This document shows positions 1 to 6,789 of a stretch of 12,320 bases of DNA, one piece after another. How positions within the stretch are numbered: the stretch's first letter is position 1; every line of letters starts with the position of its first letter. Position numbers and translations under genes: made by a program. Below the pieces are notes generated by a model. It saw nothing but the letters and a program-made list of their open reading frames with translations. It made no database searches and had not been told where the DNA came from. Source of the stretch: Saccoglossus kowalevskii. Lineage: Eukaryota; Hemichordata; Enteropneusta; Harrimaniidae. Location of the stretch: assembly GCF_000003605.2 (NCBI RefSeq), contig NW_003116449.1, forward strand, positions 732,080-744,399, given 5' to 3'.

Positions 1-810
1 CATACGAGTAGTATGTCATGTTCCATACGAGTGGTACGTTATGTTTCATACGAGTGGTACGTCATGTTTCATACGAGTGGCACGTCATGTTCCATACGAG
101 TAGTATGTCATGTTTCATACGAATGGTACGTCATGTTTCATACGAGTGGGTACGTCATGTTCCATACGAATGGTACGTCATGTTCCATACGAATGGTACG
201 TCATGTTCCATACGAATGGTACGTCATGTTTCATACGAATGGTACGTCATGTTTCATACGAGTGGTATGCCATGTTTCATACGAGTGGTGCGTCATGTTT
301 CATACGAATGGTACGCCATGTTCCATACGAGTGGTACGTCTTGTTCATACGAGTGGTACGTCATGTTCCATACGAGTGGTACGTCATGTTCCATACGAGT
401 GATACGTCATGTTCCATACGAGTGGTACGTCATGTTTCATACGAGTGGTACGCCATGTTTCATACGAATGGTACGTCATGTTTTATACGAGTGGTACGTC
501 ATGTTTTATACGAGTGGTACGTTATGTTTCATACGAGTGGTACGTCATGTTTCATACGAGTGGCACGTCATGTTCCATACGAGTAGTATGTCATGTTCCA
601 TACGAGTGGTACGTCATGTTTCATACGAGTGGTACGTTATGTTTCATACGAGTGGTACGTTATGTTTCATACGAGTGGTACGTCATGTTTCATACGAGTG
701 GTACGTCATGTTTCATACGAATGGTACGTCATGTTTCATACGAGTGGTACGTCATGTTTTATACGAGTGGTACCTTATGTTTCATACGAATGGTACGTCA
801 TGTTTCATAC
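1..810. repeat. 23-bp minisatellite, block 1
   Basis: Roughly 35 head-to-tail copies of a 23-bp unit, GTTTCATACGAGTGG plus TACGTCAT, running in from beyond the left edge. Variation sits mostly at a few two-state positions: GTTTC/GTTCC, CGAGTGG/CGAATGG, and TACGTCATG/TACGCCATG/TACGTTATG. Occasional units have small indels, for example a shortened CTTGTTCATAC unit near 338-350. Because 23 is not a multiple of 3 and the unit has no + strand stop codon, all three + frames stay open and yield artefactual 23-residue repeat peptides. By position it should lie in an intron of the G-alpha gene downstream, upstream of its first visible exon. I see no coding role. Confidence 0.97.
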
Positions 811-852
811 CGCCGTAAATTTAACGACTGTGCTCCTTTTACCGTGTGACCA
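811..852. repeat. 42-bp spacer, copy 1 of the higher-order repeat
   Basis: A non-minisatellite segment beginning CGCCGTAAATTTAACGACTG and ending ACCGTGTGACCA. It interrupts the 23-bp array, which resumes directly after it. The same segment recurs at 1786-1827 with one base change (CGCCG to CGTCG), exactly 975 bp downstream. Confidence 0.93.
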
Positions 853-1785
853 TGTTTCGTACGAATGGTACGTCATGTTTCATACGAGTGGTACGCCATG
901 TTTCATACGAATGGTACGTCATGTTTCATACAAATGGTACGTCATGTTTCATACGAGTGGCACGTCATGTTTCATACGAGGTGTACGCCATGTCGTACGA
1001 ATGGTACGTCATTTTCCATACGAGTGGTACGTCATGTTCCATACGAGTGGCACGTCATGTTCATGTGAGTGGTACGCCATGTTCCATACGAGTGGTACGC
1101 CATGTTCCATACGAGTGGTACGTCTTGTTCATACGAGTGGTACGTCATGTTCCATACGAATGGTGCGTCATGTTTCATACGAGTGGTACGTCATGTTCCA
1201 TACGAATGGTACGTCATGTTTCATACGATTGGTACGCCATGTTTCATAAGAATGGTACGTCATGTTTCATACGAATGGTACGTCATATTTCATACGAGTG
1301 GTACGCCATGTTTCGTACGAATGGTACGCCATGTTTCATGTTTCATACGAGTGGTACGTTATGTTCCATACGAATGGTACGTCATGTTTCATACGAGTGG
1401 TACGCCATGTTTCATACGAATGGTACGTCATGTTTCATACGAGTGGTACGTTATGTTCCATACGAATGGTACGTCATGTTTCATACGAGTGGTACGCCAT
1501 GTTTCATACGAATGGTACGTCATGTTTCATACGAATGGTACGTCATGTTTCATGCGAGTGGCACGTCATGTTCCATACGAGTGGTACGTCATGTTTCATA
1601 CGAATGGAACGTCATGTTTCATACGAATGGTACGTTATGTTTCATACGAGTGGTACGTTATGTTTCATACGAGTGGTACGTCATGTTTCATACGAGTGGT
1701 ACGTCATGTTTCATACGAGTGGTACGTCATGTTTTATACGAGTGGTACCTTATGTTTCATACGAATGGTACGTCATGTTTCATAC
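853..1785. repeat. 23-bp minisatellite, block 2
   Basis: About 40 more copies of the block 1 unit, with the same two-state variants. The final ~200 bp before the spacer closely parallel the end of block 1, including the diagnostic ATGTTTTATACGAGTGG unit followed by TACCTTATG. This shows that a whole ~1-kb array-plus-spacer module was duplicated. Internal landmarks such as the shortened CTTGTTC unit sit about 784 bp apart rather than 975, so units have been gained or lost since. There are small irregularities near 980-1070 and 1340. Confidence 0.96.
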
Positions 1786-1827
1786 CGTCGTAAATTTAAC
1801 GACTGTGCTCCTTTTACCGTGTGACCA
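1786..1827. repeat. 42-bp spacer, copy 2; right end of minisatellite
   Basis: Second copy of the spacer at 811-852, identical except for one C/T difference. Here the array does not resume: unique sequence and a hairpin follow. This is therefore the true right boundary of the minisatellite, and copy 1 is its duplicated image. Confidence 0.93.
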
Positions 1828-1890
1828 GTTTACCTCGGTGTAAAAATGGCGGATTTTACACTGGCGTAAACTGTTTTACCAAAATCCGCC
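1826..1890. repeat. Imperfect palindrome / hairpin beside the minisatellite
   Basis: CAGTTTAC (1826-1833) pairs with GTAAACTG (1866-1873), and GTGTAAAA (1838-1845) with TTTTACAC (1854-1861). The four bases between the arms pair mostly by G-T wobble. The stem is nearly continuous, about 20 bp, around an 8-base loop. An overlapping alternative pairs GGCGGATTTT (1848-1857) with AAAATCCGCC (1881-1890). The loop side contains AAAATGGCGG, which resembles a YY1 core. It could be a remnant of a small inverted-repeat transposon whose end abuts the array. No target-site duplication is recognised. Confidence 0.75.
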
Positions 1891-2064
1891 CTCGGATCTA
1901 AATTCTAAACAAAAGTTCGTATGAACACACACAGTAACATAAACAGTGGCACAAACACCCTCTATCGGGAATCCGTGCCCACGTCCATAGCAACGACACG
2001 GCGACGAGTTATACACGTAACACTCTGGTCAATGGAACGAGTAGTCTCGGAAATAATTGGATAG
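1891..2064. other. Unassigned stretch upstream of the first visible exon
   Basis: No exon is recognisable. A short + frame is open from an ATG at 1921 to a TAG at 2062, but it does not resemble the G-alpha helical domain. Most likely this is the 3' part of an intron. Confidence 0.4.
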
Positions 2065-2145
2065 AAATGAAGTCCTGCTACTGATTTCTATTTGGCAAGA
2101 TGAAACTATTTTTAGATTGATACACGGAACCTCCCGTGACAGCTA
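2065..2145 (+). CDS. Probable G-alpha helical-domain exon (5' end uncertain)
   Basis: The frame reads [13 protein letters not shown] then ...TSRDS and ends with a split TA. It aligns with the helical-domain consensus around IKRLWKDSG, keeping W, D and the pattern of hydrophobic residues. The in-frame TAG at 2144-2146 is created by the donor: exon end TA joined to GT at 2146. Splicing TA to the T at 2783 restores Tyr, giving D-S-Y-F-L-D, which fits the family's D-S-x-x-Y-Y-L-N. It is about seven residues shorter than usual between the Trp and that Tyr. The 5' splice site of this exon is unresolved. AG at 2063-2064 works but has a poor pyrimidine tract, and an in-frame TAA at 2054 rules out a longer exon. 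The donor GTCTTA is weak. Confidence 0.6.
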
Positions 2146-5100
2146 GTCTTACAGGTTTGTTGCAGAAAATACAAGGAATCGGGGTGAGATAAACTCGCAG
2201 AACAGTGCCATCGAAAAGTAAAATCTTTGAAGTCGAAATTCAAGAAAGTAATTGACAATAATAACCGTAGTGGTAGGAGATATATTCAAACACAGTCATT
2301 ACTGCGTAGGCATGCTACACAGGCCTGATATAGATTTCACCGGCGTTTTTAATGCCGTGTGATCGCAAACGAAATACATCGTTGTAGAGCCAATGCGAAC
2401 GCTGGTGTTCTCACTGACCCCACAACGGCGTATTGTAAATCTGTGTGAACCAAGTAAACGTCTCTTATAAACGGAACGTCATGTTTTTTTTATATGATTG
2501 ATACTCCAGGTTGGAACTTGATGTTTCCTGTGAGTAGTACGTCAGGTTCTATTGAGTGGTACGTCATGTTTTATATGAGTGGTACGTCATGCTTTATATG
2601 AGTGGTACGTCATGTTTTATATGCGTGAAACGTCATGCTTTATATGAGTGGTACGTCATGTTTTATATGCGTGAAACGTCACGATTCACAAATGTTTCTG
2701 GGTACTATGTCAGATCTGGAATTTCTAATTTCTGACATATGCAGTAAAACATACCCCTGGTTTTAGCCGATGTCTTTTGTAGTTTTCTAGATAAAGTTGA
2801 ACAATTGGCGTATGACGACTATCGTCCCACAGACCAAGACATCCTTCATTCTAGGACGGCTACAACAGGAATTGTGGAAACATTCTTTGAAGTTCAGAAA
2901 ATAATTCTCAAGTGAGTAGAACGATATTTATTTGAGTACCAATTAAACTGTACCCTTGCGACAATGACAAATTTGTGTTGGTCATTTATTCATTAAAGAA
3001 GATTAAAATGTGTAATATTTACCCTGGCCAAGGTCGATATTCAGATTTACCTAAATATAACCTAAATAAAACGCAATATAACAACATATTTTTGGTTAAA
3101 TGAACAATTTAATGAAACCCACGTTTATGAACGATACGCAACGAGTAATGAAATTGTCTTAATGAAATAAATAGAAGTACTACACGTCGCTATACGACGT
3201 CAACAAATCCTGGAATGCCAGGCGAAATTTAAGTGATGGGCGCTAGCTTGTACGTACATGGACGACCGACCGATAATATCACGTTGTTCGATGATTATCT
3301 CCCGGTTACAAGCATTCGAATCGAACATAGCTGGCATCATCAATATTATAGTCATGACAACGTTCCCTTGGGCAAGCAACAAATCGCGATATTACCCTCA
3401 CAAACATGTGTTATTATTTTGTCATGAATTTGTTTTTGCGTATCTGTTAACCGACTTAATTAGCTGATTATTAGCTGAATTGCTGTGTTATGTCTGTTTC
3501 GTTTAGGCCTATTTGAAGTTTTGGACGGAACTGGCTCAGTGATTTGGAACTAATTACCAGATAACCGTCGCCATTCTGACAGTTGGTATCCGTAGTTATT
3601 AATGTAGTGAACGATTAATCAAAAGATATGACGTATTCAGTACTTAGTGTGATTGGCTTTATGATTGAAGGTTACGCCCTAGAGTCTTTTACTGTTTTGT
3701 AATTGGTTAGAGTTTTGAAAATGAATAAAGAGAGTTTGAGTTGGTCTTGGGGAGCACAGCACGATAGACGCAGTAGAGAGAGTGCAGTCCTGGGCAGTCG
3801 AGAGTCCAGTCCAGGGGCGAGCCTTGAGGCAGTCCAGTCTTGGGCGAGTCTTGGTTCAGCCTTGTGAGAGTCTTGGGGACTTTTCCCCAGGGCGCTGTGT
3901 CTTATAGAGTGCTCCAAAAGATCGACTAAGACGAGAGCTGAAACGTATTTCGTTGTGTGTGTCTTATTTGACTGTAAAGTATAAGTGACTTTCCCGATCC
4001 CGTACCTCAAGGGGACGAGATAGAGAGACGAGACGAGATTCCCCCCTGACAAGTGTGGAGAACACCCGATGAAAAGATTTTCCCCCTGATAATTTAATTA
4101 TGCACAATATACGTAGTAATACGACAACTTCTATAAAATACCAATGTAAATGAGTGGGTTAACTTTATGGAATGCATGTTACAGAATGGATTTGAGGTTA
4201 AAAGGCGGCAGTCGTCGCGCTGCGCATATGCGACATTTGTGTTGATAAACATTGATTTTCCCATAATCCAACGCACTTTTCTAATGGAAATCACAAGTAT
4301 GAGGTTTGACCTGAGCGCGACTTGTAATAATTACCGCCGTTGATTCTCTCGATATCTTCCAATCACCTAAAAAATGCTTGATTAAAGCATGGTAACGTCT
4401 CAGTTTGTACTCGTTGATGTGCGCAATAGTCAAAGTCGCCATCTTTGTTCATATGAGACCCATATATCACGCGCATGCGTAACGCGACGACTACCGCCCT
4501 TTAAACAAATTATCTTAAGATGATACGTATTTCATTTGTTTTGTTTTTAGCCTGGTGGATGTTGGAGGCCAGAAGACAGAACGGCGAAAATGGATTCATT
4601 GTTTTGAAGATTGTACTTCGTTGATATTTTTAGTTGCACTGAGTTGTTATGACATGAACGTATGGGGAGACGAAAAACGGGTATTTAGTTGTTTTCGAAT
4701 TTGTTAATATCATATGCGTTGGTAGCGGGTTAGTAGGTCTGAGTATCTCGCATCAAAGAGGATCTTTCCACATGTCTAGTGTTAGGTTCGCAAAATATCC
4801 CTGAGATGCAATGAATAACAATTCGTGTCTTTGTTTAACCAGACTCATGCAAACAATAACACATATTTCTTATTTCTCCTAGAATCAAATGTGCGATAAT
4901 TTAGAATTATTTCACAGTACGTGCAATAATAAATGGTTACAAAATATCAGTGTCATTTTGTTTCTTAATAAATTGGACATATTTAAGAAGAAAGTTAAAT
5001 ATTCGCCTCTGAGTGTCTGTTTTCCAGCGTATAAAGGTAATAATAACTCTATATATCAGATTTCCAGTGTGTAAAAATAATATTTACACCGAATATCTGC

Positions 5101-5588
5101 TTTTCATAGGATAAAAGTATTATTTCCGCCTGAGTATCTGCTTTCCGGTTATTCAGAGGGTCATTAAAGTAATCGAGGTCACTGGGTTTTCATAGTCAAT
5201 CATGAATTTTTATCCTCCGGCACATGACCGCGTTCTGACTAATCGACGTGACGATCTTGAATGTGACGTGCAATGACGTGCATTATAATAGCGTGCGCTG
5301 CCCACAATTTGCCTACATCGATTCAATGAAAGTTAAACACTTTTTTGTTACGTAACGTTGCTTACGTTTTTTTTCACCCACACAGGAGCCAACACTTGCC
5401 GAGACGCTGGGCTGTACATAAAAGGAAGGTTTGAATCATTGAATGAATTCCCCACGGAGAGGACAGTCTACACTCATTTCACGGTGGCAACGAACACGGA
5501 GAACATACAAGCTGTTTTCAATGACGTCATTTATGACATACTTATGCGAAATCTTCAATCAGTCGCTTGGTATGACAGAATATTCTAA
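2065..5588 (+). CDS. G-protein alpha subunit, 3' part (exons joined)
   Basis: G-alpha subunits bind GTP/GDP, pair with G-beta-gamma and relay GPCR signals at the inner plasma membrane. Joining 2065-2145 (5' end uncertain), 2783-2911, 4551-4680, 4883-5036 and 5386-5588 gives about 231 residues in one frame: late helical domain, then most of the Ras-like domain. Seen: switch I S-R-T-A-T-T-G with catalytic Arg and Mg-binding Thr, switch II DVGGQ with catalytic Gln, NKLD guanine box, TVAT loop, alpha5 helix. Exons of 129, 130 and 154 bp and intron phases 2, 0 and 1 match the layout I know for Gi-type genes. The Gs-specific insertion is absent. CNNKW and SPL-x-x-CFP recall Gi/o, but the tail fits no class I know, so I give no symbol. 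The N-terminus and P-loop are outside the window. An intact frame argues for a live gene. Confidence 0.95.
2146..2782 (+). other. G-alpha intron (637 bp) holding the second 23-bp array
   Basis: GT at 2146, AG at 2781-2782, phase 2. The first part is unique sequence with a small hairpin near 2340-2357 (CGGCGT...ATGCCG). The second part carries a diverged 23-bp minisatellite. No other coding signal was seen. Confidence 0.6.
2471..2693. repeat. Second, diverged 23-bp minisatellite array
   Basis: ACGTCA occurs at 2561, 2584, 2607, 2630, 2653 and 2676, exactly 23 bp apart, with outlying degenerate copies at 2476 and 2539. The unit is ACGTCATGTTTTATATGAGTGGT-like and clearly related to the array at 1-1785, but ATACGAG has become ATATGAG or ATATGCG. 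Alternating GAGTGGT and GCGTGAA units form a 46-bp dimer repeated about twice. It is the same seed repeat, less amplified and older or of a separate subfamily. Confidence 0.92.
2783..2911 (+). CDS. G-alpha exon with switch I
   Basis: 129 bp, the usual size for this exon in Gi-type genes. It encodes [16 protein letters not shown] then [17 protein letters not shown], matching the family line Y-L-N-D-L-D-R-I-A-Q-P-N-Y-I-P-T without gaps. The Arg codon at 2853 is the position attacked by cholera toxin in other G-alphas and stabilises GTP hydrolysis; the Thr two residues before the Gly of TTGI is the Mg-contacting one. The acceptor is TTTTGTAG ending at 2782 and the donor GTGAGT at 2912 is strong. 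The last codon AA is completed by C at 4551 (Asn). A second AG at 2789-2790 would cause an 8-nt frameshift if used. Confidence 0.95.
3660..4090. repeat. GC-richer, LTR-like or unclassified repeat patch
   Basis: This patch stands out from its AT-rich surroundings. AATAAAG at 3724-3730 is followed by a degenerate tandem run of CAGTC, GAGTC and CTTGGG words (about 3770-3890), then a CCTCAAGGGGACGAG segment and two similar blocks, GATTCCCCCCTGACAA (4037-4052) and GATTTTCCCCCTGATAA (4076-4092). This recalls the R-U5 part of an LTR, but I cannot identify TG...CA ends, a target duplication or a primer-binding site. An open minus-strand frame here (3672-4052) shows no protein-like motif and is probably incidental. 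Confidence 0.3.
4198..4504 (+). mobile_element. TTAA-flanked MITE, copy A
   Basis: Flanked by TTAA at 4198-4201 and 4501-4504, with a 299-bp interior. The terminal inverted repeats are about 31 bp: left AAGGCGGCAGTCGTCGCGCT..., right complement AGGGCGGTAGTCGTCGCGTT..., both running on into a GCGCATGCG-like palindrome. It has no coding capacity. TTAA target choice is typical of piggyBac-type transposases, so this is probably a non-autonomous passenger of such a family. The core CGCCATCTTTGTTC (4437-4450) is shared exactly, inverted, with copy B. It lies inside the G-alpha intron close to the acceptor at 4550. Confidence 0.88.
4551..4680 (+). CDS. G-alpha exon with switch II
   Basis: 130 bp, the standard length. 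After the split codon it reads [20 protein letters not shown], then [17 protein letters not shown] and G-D-E-K-R. DVGGQ is switch II; the Gln at 4570-4572 is the catalytic residue for GTP hydrolysis. The usual R-S-E-R is K-T-E-R here, a conservative change in the region that contacts G-beta-gamma and effectors. The usual A-L-S-D-Y-D reads A-L-S-C-Y-D. Acceptor TTTTTAG and donor GTATTT, phase 0, both fit. Confidence 0.97.
4681..4882 (+). other. G-alpha intron (202 bp)
   Basis: Phase-0 GT-AG intron. GTATTT donor, TTATTTCTCCTAG acceptor. Nothing else seen in it. Confidence 0.9.
4883..5036 (+). CDS. G-alpha exon with NKxD guanine-specificity box
   Basis: 154 bp, the standard length. It begins [10 protein letters not shown], then [18 protein letters not shown] and [15 protein letters not shown] (codons 4967-4978) is the guanine base-recognition motif. 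The CNNKW and SPL-x-x-CFP-x-Y signatures are Gi/o-like. It ends on the first base of a Gly codon (G at 5036), completed by GA at 5386. Its 3' end, from about 5003, is also the first unit of a ~40-bp tandem repeat that runs on into the intron. Confidence 0.97.
5003..5160. repeat. ~40-bp tandem repeat spanning an exon-intron boundary
   Basis: Four diverged units with equivalent anchors TTTCCAGCGTATAAA at 5021, TTTCCAGTGTGTAAA at 5061, TTTCATAGGATAAAA at 5102 and TTTCCGG at 5142, a period of 40-41 bp. Each also has a C-G-C-C/T-CTGAGTATCTG-like lead. Unit 1 includes the end of the G-alpha exon and its donor AAAG|GTAATA. Unit 2 has lost the GT, and unit 3 keeps an AAAA|GTATTA donor-like site. The intronic units look like decayed copies of the coding end. 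Confidence 0.75.
5037..5385 (+). other. G-alpha intron (349 bp)
   Basis: Phase-1 GT-AG intron. Donor GTAATA, acceptor GTTTTTTTTCACCCACACAG. The first third holds the ~40-bp tandem units. Around 5250-5285 there are three TGACGTG/GACGTGA words. No gene seen. Confidence 0.92.
5386..5588 (+). CDS. G-alpha terminal coding exon (alpha5 and receptor-contact tail)
   Basis: It reads [20 protein letters not shown], then [14 protein letters not shown] and V-F-N-D-V, ending [12 protein letters not shown] and TAA at 5586. It aligns without gaps to the Gi-type last exon until the tail. TVAT (5481-5492) is the TCAT-type loop that touches the guanine, with Cys replaced by Val. After N-L the family normally has six residues; here there are ten. 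The C-terminus sets receptor selectivity, so coupling may be unusual. There is no Cys at -4, so it lacks the pertussis-toxin acceptor of most Gi/o proteins. Confidence 0.96.
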
Positions 5589-6000
5589 TACAGTTCCGTG
5601 CAAAACAGTATTCGTGTCTGTGCAGAACGTTTTGGTTCACGGAGCGATCAATATCCTAACAAGCAGGAGGTTCTCTTATGCAGTAACGCTACAACGAATG
5701 ACTCACAGTAATTATTTTCTTAACATTGATAAATTGTCACGCCGGTGTCTCCAGCCGCAAACATTTGTAGTTCTGAATTAATGGTGCTATTAATGGAAAA
5801 ATGTGCAATTTAACTTATTTTCATAAAGCAATGTGTACTGATTGCAGCTCATGTGAGTAAGTTGGTTGAATCTATTGAATACATAAATAATTCAACATGA
5901 AGTAGTATTCAGAACATAAACACTTCATTTGTTAAAACTTACGTCTTAAGTAAATATAGCCACATATGTAGGCGGGGGTTTTCCAAATAAATAATAATAT
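5589..6000 (+). other. Probable 3' UTR of the G-alpha gene
   Basis: AT-rich, non-coding sequence after the TAA. The other open + frame crossing 5443-5781 is only a shadow of the last exon. The length is estimated from the candidate polyadenylation signal. Confidence 0.5.
5986..5991 (+). terminator. Candidate polyadenylation signal
   Basis: AATAAA in CCAAATAAATAATAATATG, about 400 bp after the G-alpha stop, followed by a T-rich stretch (GATTTTTTATCTGT). It is the first exact AATAAA I see downstream of the stop in this strand. In AT-rich DNA the motif is common, so this is provisional. Confidence 0.4.
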
Positions 6001-6261
6001 GATTTTTTATCTGTAACTTACTGAACAGGCACCGATGGCTGAGTAAATATATTCAGGAAGCTGTAATACGGGGAAATCATAGTTGAGCTGATGGCATTTC
6101 AAGTCACAAATCCATTAAAAGATAGTAGTTACCCCTTGACCGTCTGTGTTATCCGAATTGTTCTATTGCAATACTTGTAAATGTAAACAACTGTCCCTTG
6201 TCAATTTCAACTGCGCATTGAAAGGAAACTCACGTTGTTTTTTGTAGAAAATAATCTATTT

Positions 6262-6786
6262 CTATGTTTCTATATATTTATTTTGATAGTTCATACGGTG
6301 TGGTTTGTGTGACACGTATATTAAAAACCCCCGTTGGACAGCTGCGGCGAACCTTTGACGAGCTTCATCAGTCTTTGTATCCTTTGGGCAAATAGGGGGT
6401 CTTAACATGGCTTCCGGCACACCATAAAAATCACTATCTTGTCAAGCCCATACAATTTGTGAACGTGAAAATACTCAATGTAAGCCTAAGTCGGGAGTAA
6501 ATGTACCAGGCTGGCGTTCCAAACACGACAAAAAGCTTCCCCACTGGGCGTCCAAACTAAAATCTGCAACAAACACGCGGAACGTGAATCAAACCATGTA
6601 TTTCCAAATGCCAAACCTGCAATACCTTTGGCACAGATTCAGTAATTCCGACGAAACAATGCGAAACGTGTATGTCTCAGACGCATTAAATGTCAAAGAT
6701 GCATAACAACTAATTATCAAGGGGCATGATGTTAACATCTGAAAAAATACATTATAAAACGGCCTTGCTATCATTGTAATTTGCAA
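6262..6786 (-). pseudogene. Possible decayed reading frame, function unknown
   Basis: On the minus strand one frame stays open from 6786 to a TAG at 6264-6262 (about 175 codons), broken only by three TGA codons at 6591-6589, 6477-6475 and 6444-6442. In DNA this AT-rich about ten stops would be expected. All three being TGA fits CGA-to-TGA decay. Protein-like stretches include S-L-D-A-Q-W-G-S-F-L-S-C-L-E-R-Q and K-T-D-E-A-R-Q-R-F-A-A-A-V-Q-R-G. No family is recognised and no ATG start is evident. The + strand is also fairly open here, so this may simply be a GC-richer patch or an old transposon fragment. Confidence 0.25.
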
Positions 6787-6789
6787 TTT

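Larger units (their letters stand above)
2912..4550 (+). other. G-alpha intron (1639 bp)
   Basis: Phase-2 intron, GTGAGT donor, TTTGTTTTGTTTTTAG acceptor. 2912-3660 is AT-rich and has no assignable gene; it holds a small palindrome ACGTCG-CTATA-CGACGT at 3184-3200. 3660-4090 is a GC-richer repeat-like patch, and 4198-4504 is a TTAA-flanked MITE ending 46 bp before the next exon. Confidence 0.9.

Noticed and set aside
1-1785. CRISPR-like array
   Set aside because: Units abut head to tail with no unique spacers, and the surroundings are clearly eukaryotic.
13-1843. Open + frames of 67-315 codons with repeated M-F-H-T-S-G-T-S-C-F-I-R
   Set aside because: They are translations of a 23-bp minisatellite in all three frames and show no signal, domain or start context.
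1921-2064. 48-codon + frame from an ATG at 1921, considered as an earlier G-alpha exon
   Set aside because: Its residues do not match the helical domain and it ends in a TAG without a fitting donor.
2791-2911. G-alpha exon starting after the second AG at 2789-2790
   Set aside because: It gives phase 1 and loses F-L-D; starting at 2783 gives the canonical 129 bp, the right phase and a gap-free alignment.
3200-3467. Short overlapping frames on both strands (60-69 codons)
   Set aside because: They lie inside a G-alpha intron, contradict each other and show no motif.
3672-4052. 126-codon minus-strand frame
   Set aside because: It lies over a repeat-like GC-richer patch and its composition follows the CAGTC/GAGTC words; no protein family recognised.
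4094-4294. 66-codon minus-strand frame
   Set aside because: It overlaps the end of MITE copy A and has no protein-like feature.
5443-5781. 112-codon + frame overlapping the last G-alpha exon
   Set aside because: It is a shadow in another frame of a well-supported exon.
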